Shown one piece after another: positions 12,354-18,929 of a DNA stretch of 64,000 nucleotides. Within the stretch, counting starts at the first letter, position 1; each line of letters begins with the position of its first letter. The DNA lies in assembly GCA_947095535.1 (NCBI GenBank), contig OX352773.1, forward strand, positions 109,437,950 through 109,501,949, read 5' to 3'. The notes beneath the pieces are model-generated. The model was not told the DNA's origin and made no database searches. It worked only from the letters and a program-made list of their open reading frames with translations. The position numbers were made by a program, and so were the translations under genes. Origin of the DNA: Poecilobothrus nobilitatus (taxonomy: Eukaryota > Arthropoda > Insecta > Diptera > Dolichopodidae).

Positions 12354-12388
12354 TTTTAATACAGATTCACTCTGTTGTTAAATGGACA

Positions 12389-12870
12389 ATGAGAAAGGCG
12401 AAAAATGAAGATGACGCTTCTATTAATCTTCATCAACAACAACAACAACAACTACTACATCAACAGCATCATCATCAACAACAACAGCAACAACCGCAAC
12501 AACAGCAACTACAGCAACAACAAGATTATCAGAGTAAGGCAACATCAAATCCCATCAGAAAAAGGAAACTGGTGGAATTATTTAATTTAAAAAAAAAAAA
12601 TTTTTAAAAGTTAAAGATATGGAGCCAAATAGGCTCTAAAAAATAAATAAAATTAAAAGGTTAAACACCGTTTACGGTAAAAAATGGGTCTTCCAGACCC
12701 TAAATAATATTATATTTATACCGCATCAAAAAGTTGGGGTATTTGAAGATAATGATTTCCGTGAGGAAATCGAAAAAAATTAATATTTCCTCATAAATGA
12801 GGAAAGTCAATTAAATTTAAAAGAAGAACGTGGTGATTTTGAATTCGCCACAAATCAGTAATAGTTTTAG
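12389..12870 (+). pseudogene. Polinton Q-rich protein, frameshifted
   Basis: Starts ATG at 12389, only 35 bp from the divergent polymerase start. The first 72 residues hold long Gln/His runs (a CAA/CAG repeat) followed by a basic patch, NPIRKRK. After a frameshift near 12600, coding resemblance resumes with MEPNRL at 12619 and runs through NTVYGKKWVFQTLNN and NLKEERGDFEFATNQ, with stops, to about 12855. The second Polinton has a homologue at 58776-59204 (a Q-rich part, then MEQDAL, QTIYG and a similar C-terminus), so this is a real gene of this Polinton lineage. Function unknown; the Gln run and basic patch would fit a nucleic-acid-associated protein, but this is inference. Confidence 0.6.
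12622..12851. repeat. cluster of six short perfect or near-perfect hairpins
   Basis: Consecutive stem-loops: GAGCC-aaata-GGCTC (12622-12636), ACCG-ttta-CGGT (12667-12678), GGGTC-ttcca-GACCC (12686-12700), GATTTCC-gtga-GGAAATC (12754-12771), TTTCCTCAT-aa-ATGAGGAAA (12786-12805) and GTGGTGA/TCGCCAC (12830-12851, one G.T pair). They lie over the decayed second half of the Q-rich gene, between that gene and the convergent integrase. Confidence 0.75.
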
Positions 12871-12934
12871 ACTAATTTTATATAGAATAAAAAAAATGTT
12901 ATTTCAAAGAAATCTACTGTTTTAATTTTATTTT

Positions 12935-13030
12935 CATTTTTCAGATGTTAAGATTTTATTTCATTTTTCAGATGTTAAGATTTTATTTTATTTTTCAGAT
13001 GTTTTCAAGTTTTATTTTCAGGTGCTTATT
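12935..13030. repeat. 27-bp tandem repeat behind integrase, with TIR-border 17-mer
   Basis: CAGATGTTAAGATTTTA occurs exactly at 12942-12958 and 12969-12985, followed by the decayed copies CAGATGTTTTCAAGTTTTA (12996) and CAGGTGCTTATTAGAGTTTTA (13019). The same 17-mer forms the inner border of both terminal inverted repeats. Confidence 0.85.
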
Positions 13031-13050
13031 AGAGTTTTATTTTACAGATA

Positions 13051-13975
13051 TTAAACAATATTTGTTGAATTTATCCAAGTATTATGTGTGTCATCAAAAC
13101 CTAGCTATTTAACAAAAACTCTATTTCCTTGCTTTTTCAGAATTTTTTCTACAAGATAAGTATCTGGGTATTTTACAGGTGTAACCTCAGCTTGATAAAA
13201 ACCCCCAGAAATTGGCGTATCAGTATAGTCCGATAATTGATATGTAACAGGATAAGTATTATTGATTTTATCAATCTTAAATACTTCAGTTGACCAATTG
13301 AAGGATAAATTCGGTGGATAACCTTTTCCGAAATGACCTTTATATTTACTTATTCTTACAAAATTTCCAGTTTTATATTTACTTTTTTGAAAAATTTTAG
13401 GCTCAGTATATACATTCCGCAGTATATTTTTTTCGTTTTTCTTTGTAATTTTTTCAGGAGGAAGTTTTGTTGTGCTATGTTTTGTTGAATTATATTAATG
13501 ATTGTATAATAGATAACCATTTATAATTCCCCTTTAAACTAAATTTTTTCCACATAGAATTTTTCAATATACGGTTAAATCGTTCAACAATTGATGCTTT
13601 TAATTCGCTAAATGTGTGATAATGATTGATTGATTTTTCTTTCATATAATTTTGAAATTGTAAATTAAAAAATTCCTTGCCTTGATCAGAGTGAATATTT
13701 TTTGGTATAACTTTAGCTCTAATAATAATTGTTTTTAAGGCATTTAAAATATTTTCAGCATTTTTTGTTTTCACAGGTTCAGCATAGGCTAATTTGGAAA
13801 AAGTATCAATGACCGTCAGCATATATTTATAACCATTATTAAATTTTCCATAAGATATCATTTCGACTAAATCGATTTGCCACGTGTCATTTAGACCTTT
13901 CTGTTTGAATTTTCTTCTAAGAAATTTACGTCTTGCCTGTCTATGAATTTCAGTGACTATTTGAGCTCTTGACAT
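13051..13975 (-). pseudogene. Polinton integrase (retroviral type, C-terminal chromodomain-like region)
   Basis: DDE integrase that inserts the element. ATG at 13975 (MSRAQIVTEIHRQ). The catalytic core is intact over 161 codons: Asp in WQIDLVEM, Asp in HSDQGKEF, and Glu in ASIVERFNR about 35 residues later. After a one-base shift near 13490 the frame continues as NSTKHSTTKLPPEKITKK, then an SH3-like region (GNFVRISKYKGHFGKGYPP), then GGFYQAEVTPV and a chromodomain-like tail with YLVEKILKKQGNRVFVK-x-LGFDDTHNTW. An in-frame TAG stands where a Trp is expected in the last box. The stop is at 13051. Otherwise it is of family-typical length. Confidence 0.93.
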
Positions 13976-14095
13976 TTTGTTTTAAAAATGTTAAAGGTAA
14001 TGTTATAATAATTATTCTACATAAAATGATAGACCAAAGCATGGTTTAAACTAATCATCTAATTGAGTTTAATTTGCTTTTATACTTTTCTACAT

Positions 14096-14105
14096 GAGTA
14101 TATAA
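14096..14105 (+). promoter_or_regulatory. TATA-like promoter motif GAGTATATAA
   Basis: Lies in the 190-bp intergenic region between integrase and the divergent acidic gene, about 60 bp upstream of the acidic gene ATG. The identical decamer occurs at the equivalent place in the second Polinton (58489-58498, minus strand) and also facing the integrase start there (58528-58537). Confidence 0.6.
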
Positions 14106-14165
14106 CTCAACTTTTATTTTCAAATTTAATTCATTTCCATTCTGACTGCTCAACAACTCACTGAA

Positions 14166-14462
14166 ATGCTGCCTGATTCCACATCATTTCCATTTAAAGA
14201 AACTGTAGATGATGTAAATACACAAGGTCAGATACAAGAAAATGAAATTACGTCCACCGTGGACGACGAAGATTTAGCAGAAACTGAGGAAATTATACAA
14301 CCGTTCCAGATAGTTGAATTAGAAGACGAAGAAGAAGAAGTGGAAGAAGAAATTGAGAAAGATGAGGAAGCAGTTCCATTTAATGAAATTTCGGACATAA
14401 ATAATCAGCAGGGAGATCTTGATTATTTCAATGATTTAATAATCCTAAATAATTTTAATTAA
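14166..14462 (+). CDS. acidic Polinton protein, function unknown
   Basis: 98 codons, intact, starting MLPDSTSFPF at an ATG. It is strongly acidic in the middle (ELEDEEEEVEEEIEKDEE) and ends in a hydrophobic/Asn tail, LIILNNFN. A homologue sits at the same place in the second Polinton (58276-58425, MEPDSTIFPF and EITSTVDEEEL), so it is a genuine conserved gene. It is transcribed divergently from integrase and convergently with the 187-aa gene. An acidic protein of this kind could be a chaperone, regulator or scaffold; there is no domain evidence for any of these. Confidence 0.7.
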   Translation: MLPDSTSFPFKETVDDVNTQGQIQENEITSTVDDEDLAETEEIIQPFQIVELEDEEEEVEEEIEKDEEAVPFNEISDINNQQGDLDYFNDLIILNNFN

Positions 14463-14536
14463 ATAATCTAATGAAAGGTATACAGAAAAATATTTGTCTA
14501 TCTAAAACATATAAATAAAAAATAAAAATTGTTATA

Positions 14537-15100
14537 TTATTTATTGTGATTTATTTTGTTTGTTTTATTTAGTATATTACAGATTTGTTCCTTTAAAATT
14601 ACAGAAATTTCAAAAAATAACCTTGAATAATTACATTGTACATTAAAACGTTGTATTGGTACATAAATTGCTCTTTCTAACCTAAATACTTGTTGTTCGA
14701 CACATACATTTAGATATTCCCGAACATAGTCTTTTACATTTAACTCAGCAGATTTATAATAGGTCATCACTGCGTGAAGAAAATCGCTTAAATTGTAAAA
14801 CTGCTCTGCTTCTTCTTTGTTAATACTTATACTTTGCCTGTTCGGTGATTTTAGCCCATGATTAAAGTTCTGTTTTATATCTTTTATTATCAGCTTATCG
14901 AGTTTTTTGTTAAATTCGTAATAAAATTTATTCCATTCATGATATTTTAAGACAATTGACGTTTTACCAATACGGTGAATTATACTTGAGGCTTCAAATG
15001 ACTCACAGTCAAATCCAACAGCAAATTTTAATGTATGACTCTTATTGAGAAAATATGTGTAACTTAGCAATAAATTTGTGTTCTGACCTGGTGCTTCCAT
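14537..15100 (-). CDS. conserved Polinton protein of 187 aa, function unknown
   Basis: Intact ORF from the ATG at 15100, downstream of the protease gene on the same strand with 38 bp between them. No signal peptide or membrane segment is apparent. It begins MEAPGQNTNLLLSYTYFLN and contains HRIGKTSIVLKY, SINKEEAEQFYNLSDFLHAV and, near the end, YVPIQRFNVQCNYSRLFFE. A broken homologue follows the protease relic in the second Polinton (N-terminal half 57743-58075, C-terminal piece near 58640-58735) with clear similarity over all these blocks. The place between protease and integrase blocks in both elements argues for a role in the virus-like part of the life cycle, but I do not recognise a family. 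Confidence 0.75.
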   Translation of the reverse strand: MEAPGQNTNLLLSYTYFLNKSHTLKFAVGFDCESFEASSIIHRIGKTSIVLKYHEWNKFYYEFNKKLDKLIIKDIKQNFNHGLKSPNRQSISINKEEAEQFYNLSDFLHAVMTYYKSAELNVKDYVREYLNVCVEQQVFRLERAIYVPIQRFNVQCNYSRLFFEISVILKEQICNILNKTNKINHNK

Positions 15101-15138
15101 TCCTTTAATTTTACTAAAACCTGTTTATATTGTTTTTA

Positions 15139-15627
15139 TTATTTATACGTTTTAGGAACACAAATTTGTAATGAGTTATATTTTCCAAATACATTTTGAA
15201 AGGTACTTAAAATATACTTATCGTTTTCTAGTTGATTTCCTTTATTAAATTTTTTTAAAAAAGCGTTCATACTATAATCGCAACATCTATACCACGTATA
15301 AACACAACAATATTGCCCACAAACATCTGAATAGTTACTTTGTAACTGTTTCTTATTAAAAAATATACATTGATATTTTAAGTAACTTAAAATTTCTAAT
15401 TTATCTGGTTTTCTACGAAACGAATCAAAATATTCGACACAGCCATTCTTTGGCTTAAAAATAGCTAACCAATGTGTTCCCGGATCTTTTAATTTATCAG
15501 TGTTTACAATTAAAAAAGTTTGTTTTTCAATTATTCTGGAGAGTTGATCCAGAGCAAAAACTCCTTTCAAAAATTTGCGTGTGTGTTTGTTACATCTTAA
15601 TACGTCACTTATCTCTAGGGAATTCAT
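15139..15627 (-). CDS. Polinton adenain-like cysteine protease
   Basis: Ulp1/adenovirus-type protease expected to process capsid proteins. The ORF is intact (162 aa from the ATG at 15627) and of family length. The triad is visible in order: His in DPGTHWLAIF, Asp/Glu in CVEYFDSF, and Cys in SDVCGQYCCVY with the preceding Gln environment. RCCDYSMNAF follows as in the family. The start overlaps the stop of the upstream small ORF in TGATG. A decayed homologue lies at 57370-57660. The capsid genes it would serve are missing from this copy. Confidence 0.92.
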   Translation of the reverse strand: MNSLEISDVLRCNKHTRKFLKGVFALDQLSRIIEKQTFLIVNTDKLKDPGTHWLAIFKPKNGCVEYFDSFRRKPDKLEILSYLKYQCIFFNKKQLQSNYSDVCGQYCCVYTWYRCCDYSMNAFLKKFNKGNQLENDKYILSTFQNVFGKYNSLQICVPKTYK

Positions 15628-15953
15628 CAATCAAATTGACTCAAGTCATATACTTTAGTTGTTTCTTTAATATAATTTAATAAAAACTCTTTTTTGATTT
15701 TTTTATTTGTTATAATAACATCAAATTTTTCTAGTATTTGACAGAGCTCTTTATTTATTTTATAGTTGTACACAGTTCCAAAAGAGTAATTATCAAAATT
15801 ATCATTTATAAAATCCCTAGTTGGAAATTTATACTTGACCTCTTTTACAAACTTTTTACAAGGTTCTTTAAAACCAACTATACAAATATCTTTCGCAAAC
15901 AAGGTATTATTATCATCACTACAAAATGTTACATCCAGAAGTGCACAAGACAG
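15627..15953 (-). CDS. small Polinton ORF upstream of protease
   Basis: Open frame of about 108 codons ending at 15627 in a TGATG overlap with the protease ATG. No ATG near its beginning: a TAA precedes the first codon (15953), so the 5' part may be lost. It contains LLDVTFCSDDNNTLFAKD, ICIVGFKEPCKKF, and near the end KFDVIITNKKIKKEFLLNY. The pattern D(V/I)-(I/Y)-x-(T/K)-(N/G)-x-x-KKxxLL reminds me of a small protein family recurrent in invertebrate transposons and DNA viruses, possibly with an RNase H-like fold, but the match is weak. Its place between capsid and protease genes suggests a structural or processing role. Confidence 0.5.
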   Translation of the reverse strand: MSCALLDVTFCSDDNNTLFAKDICIVGFKEPCKKFVKEVKYKFPTRDFINDNFDNYSFGTVYNYKINKELCQILEKFDVIITNKKIKKEFLLNYIKETTKVYDLSQFD

Positions 15954-15995
15954 TTACATTTGTCAAATATTGAAATTTACTTTTATGTATGCTAT

Positions 15996-16180
15996 TTATA
16001 GGTTTGAGAATATATTTCGGTTTTTATCAATTTGTAAACTTGCATCAAATTCTCCATATATAATAGCAGTCAGTGTAGATGTAAGTGGTTTTGATAGCCT
16101 TGTCTCAATTCTAACTGTACCTTGATTTAGTAGACCTTGACACGTAAGTACATTGACAGTGTTAAAATAGAAGATCTAAG
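15996..16180 (-). pseudogene. Polinton major capsid protein, C-terminal fragment
   Basis: Minus-strand frame ending at a TAA at 15996. It contains LLNQGTVRIETRLSKPL, then IIYGEFDASLQIDKNRN. This matches what I know of the end of the double-jelly-roll major capsid protein of Polintons, where a G-x-x-R-x-E strand is followed by Y-x-E-F-D-x-x-x-x-I-D. All upstream capsid sequence is missing, and what lies to the right is terminal-repeat material. The deletion that removed the packaging and capsid genes therefore ends here. Confidence 0.65.
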
Positions 16181-16350
16181 CAGAGACTTGCCATCATTAC
16201 AAAAGACTGAAAACTAGAATTCAAATTGTCCTATACACTTAGCAAACAAGAGTTTCAGATGTGCTGTTAAAAATTGTTTTAATGTATATATGCATCTTTT
16301 AAAAAAAAAATGTTAGATTAAAACCTTCAATTTTGATACTTGCACAATTT

Positions 16351-16412
16351 AGGTTTTTCAATAAATTCATTGATACTTTGTAATAGGATATCATACAAAT
16401 AGAAAGATGATA
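16351..16412. repeat. internal copy of a terminal-repeat segment
   Basis: TTTAGGTTTTTCAATAAATT through CATACAAATAGAAAGATGAT matches 7508-7570 of the left terminal repeat in the same orientation, so it is inverted relative to the nearby right terminal repeat. It lies just inside that repeat. Confidence 0.85.
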
Positions 16413-16628
16413 AATAACAAAAAAAAAGTTTACTTTAACATGAAACAAGAAATTCACGTTATGCATGTATGGGTCTATGCTTTCAGATCAGCAAGGAAAG
16501 GTCATTGGGAAGAATACGCTTGTGATAGAAGTAGATTTCAAAGATGTATAGAAAAAGTTGGTCTCGCTATTTCTAAAATCTTAACATCTGATCATCGTAA
16601 AAAAATTTTTCAACACAGATTTCTGTAA
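16407..16628 (+). CDS. short open frame overlapping the right TIR, doubtful
   Basis: 73 codons beginning in the internal terminal-repeat fragment and ending inside the right terminal repeat. The middle part (VMHVWVYAFRSARKGHWEEY) looks more protein-like than its surroundings. I do not recognise it. It could be the remnant of a gene fused to repeat sequence by the deletion that formed this end. Confidence 0.25.
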   Translation: MINNKKKVYFNMKQEIHVMHVWVYAFRSARKGHWEEYACDRSRFQRCIEKVGLAISKILTSDHRKKIFQHRFL

Positions 16629-17485
16629 AATTGTAAAATATTTGCAAATACAAAATTATTTCAAACATATAAATAAATTTGTTTTATTTTTGTTTTCAAA
16701 TAGGTACCAAAAGCAATTAACTTGCCTTTTTGATTCCTTACAGTATAGAATGTAACGCAATAATAACAGAACCAAGTAAATCAAAAATTTCCGGTTATTT
16801 TCTCAATGTTATTATAGAACAGAAAAAATCTTACGTAATAGATGCACCTATAATTCCATAATTTTTATTTTTTTTATTTTGCACCTTTAAAACTATAATA
16901 ACAACTTACAACAATTATTGATCTTCTTTAATAAACAAAAATACACTTTGTACCTAGTTCTTGTTTACGTTTTGTTTTTATTTTTATTATTTACATCTTG
17001 GTATTCAAACGTACCTATGAATATTTTTCTTATTAAATAATAAAAACAAGTTTTTTTCGTTTCTTTTATATCTGCTTTTACGTATGTAGGTATATTTTCT
17101 TAACCATGCGATTTTGCGCAATTTAAAAAAATAAACTTCATTTGACCTGAAAAAAATCATCTTTCTATTTGTATGATATCCTATTACAAAGTATCAATGA
17201 ATTTATTGAAAAACCTAAATATCCTAAACTTGTTCAGTTCATTAACCTTGCCTAACAACTTTTATAGTATCAACAACCTTCATTTCCTACTATACAACCA
17301 CTTGCAACTTATAAGTTAACAACCCATGCTTATAACCTATACCAAAACAAACAAAACAAGTTTTTGATTTACTAACCAAGTATAACCTATATTAAACCCA
17401 TCAATCAAAATATAGGTCAGTGGGCGTGGTCTTCGGTGCGATATGGCATGATTTTTTCCCATCCCCAAGTGCAGGATTACCTACT
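16575..17485. repeat. right terminal inverted repeat of Polinton 1
   Basis: Inverted partner of 7249-8393. It starts internally with TAAAATCTTAACATCTG, continues through the conserved ATAGGTACC and GGTGCAAAATAAAAA-type blocks, and ends CAGGATTACCTACT. Divergence between the arms is clear but modest. Confidence 0.9.
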
Positions 17486-17491
17486 GAGTTA
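17486..17491. repeat. target-site duplication, right (GAGTTA)
   Basis: Partner of 7243-7248. The single mismatch fits an old insertion. Confidence 0.75.
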
Positions 17492-18562
17492 TAGAGTAAA
17501 TCCAAATAATTTGAGATCCGTCAAGCTCTTTAATGTGTCAAAGACTCTAAAGACTACGGCGAAAATGAGCGTATTTTGCGTATGTTGACCAAGAAAATCA
17601 AAACGAGTGTAGATAAGTGTAGATAATTTATTTACCAAAGCACTTCTGTTAATGGTGTCAAAAGCTAATATGAAATCTACGAAAAAGAAATACAATTTAT
17701 TCTTCCTTTTCAATTGAATATTAACTAAGATTGTCAGATTAAATATATTATCGACAGTGGAATAATTTTTACGGAACCCGGCTTTGTATTCTTTTAGTAT
17801 ACTACTTTCTTCACTCGACGCATTAAATCGGTTAAGTAAAATGCTATTAAACAGTTTGTATAATGTATCCATTAATGAAAGTTGCTTATGCGCATGAGTG
17901 TTTTTTTTTTTGCAGAGTTTCTTATATCTGCGTACGCTCTCAATGTAATTTATTCGAAATATAGTAATATTATTGTTGCGGTATAATTTTAACAATTCAA
18001 ACATTTTATATCTTGCATTGAAACTTTGCGAGTCGAACCAATCGTTTTTACGGTAAAATTTTTTGTGATTAAATTGTTGGTCTGCTGCTACTATTATTTT
18101 CTGCTTCAAAGTATTTATTTTCTCGTCGATATTTTCTAAAATATTGTACTTGTTTATATTTGCTATTTCCTTTATTTTTTCTTGGTATGTGTTTAGTTTT
18201 GCTACAACCCATGTTAGTTTTGGTGGTAATTGGTTGTGCAAAAGATTTTTAAGTTAAGCGGCATGTGATCAGAATACGTCTTTTTTAGTAGCGAAAATTG
18301 AGTTATTAAATTCAAAAAAACCACCTAACAGACACAATAGTCTATAATCGTGTGCCACATCTCTAAACAAAAGTAAGATTGCCTGCTAAATCTGCCGAGG
18401 TTCTGCCATTCAAAAGTATACTCCCAACATAATCCAGTAGTTCTAGTAATTTTCTACCATTTGTATCCAGAATTAAATCTTTCGAGTTACGAGCAGATGA
18501 AATGTTCTGATTACCACCTAAGATATTTTCTTCTATATGTTGATCTGCACTTGTGCGTCCAT
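17492..18562 (-). pseudogene. non-LTR retrotransposon ORF2 fragment (element X)
   Basis: Minus-strand relic. From the right: an endonuclease C-terminal part in broken frames (NSKDLILDTNGRKLLELLD, SILLNGRTSADLAGNLTFV), then from 18241 a 250-codon open frame with the linker and reverse transcriptase fingers (LYKLFNSILLNRF, ILKEYKAGFRKNYSTVDNIF) and motif A (YFFFVDFILAFDTINRSALV). Sequence resemblance stops soon after motif A, and no YADD box follows. The left end touches the Polinton terminus, so the Polinton may have inserted into it, although I could not find its continuation left of 7243. Confidence 0.75.
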
Positions 18563-18565
18563 TTT

Positions 18566-18915
18566 ATTTTTTAATTTATTTTATTTATTTATTTATTTAT
18601 TAAAGAATTGAGATAGACAGTAAAACTGGTATAAATCTCTTCATTAAACTAACTTAAAACGAATTTAATATTTAAATTTATAATAAATATTAATAAAATT
18701 TAATACACAGATTGAAATTTTGGATACATTTAATTTCTTTTTTTTTTTTCTTTTTTATATATTTTTCAATTATTTAGTTGGGGTAGTACAGCTTTCAAAC
18801 GTTAGTTAAATAATCTTATATTGGGATCATGTTTTATATAGGTAGGAAGACTATTGAAGATTTTTATGCCATTAAACATTTTTTTTTTTGTACGAGGGTT
18901 GGTGGAAAACTCGAA
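18566..18915 (-). mobile_element. 3' fragment of a non-LTR retrotransposon (element Y)
   Basis: The (TTTA)n tract near 18580-18602 is the 3' tail of a minus-strand element. Inward of it the minus strand encodes the typical ORF2 C-terminus MFNGIKIFNSLPTYIKHDP. Only about 350 bp remain: a usual 5'-truncated copy. Confidence 0.6.
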
Positions 18916-18929
18916 AGTCACCAAGAAGA

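Larger units (their letters stand above)
7249..17485. mobile_element. Polinton/Maverick element 1, complete ends, internally deleted
   Basis: Terminal inverted repeats start AGTAGGTAATCCTGCAC at 7249 and end with its complement at 17485. They are flanked by 6-bp duplications GAGGTA/GAGTTA (one mismatch), the target-duplication length known for Polintons. Gene content fits the family: protein-primed polymerase B, retroviral-type integrase, adenain-like protease and a capsid-protein tail. At 10.2 kb it is shorter than the usual 15-20 kb. The packaging ATPase, the minor capsid gene and all but the C-terminus of the major capsid gene are missing, so the right half carries a large deletion. Polymerase and integrase have stops and frameshifts; the element is not autonomous. 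Confidence 0.93.

Noticed and set aside
12405..12590. Asn/Ile-rich frame over the CAA/CAG repeat
   Set aside because: Out-of-frame reading of the Gln repeat; the Gln frame has the conserved homologue in element 2.
15738..16125. Two plus-strand frames over the small ORF and capsid remnant
   Set aside because: The minus strand shows family motifs (protease neighbour, capsid C-terminus); the plus frames do not.
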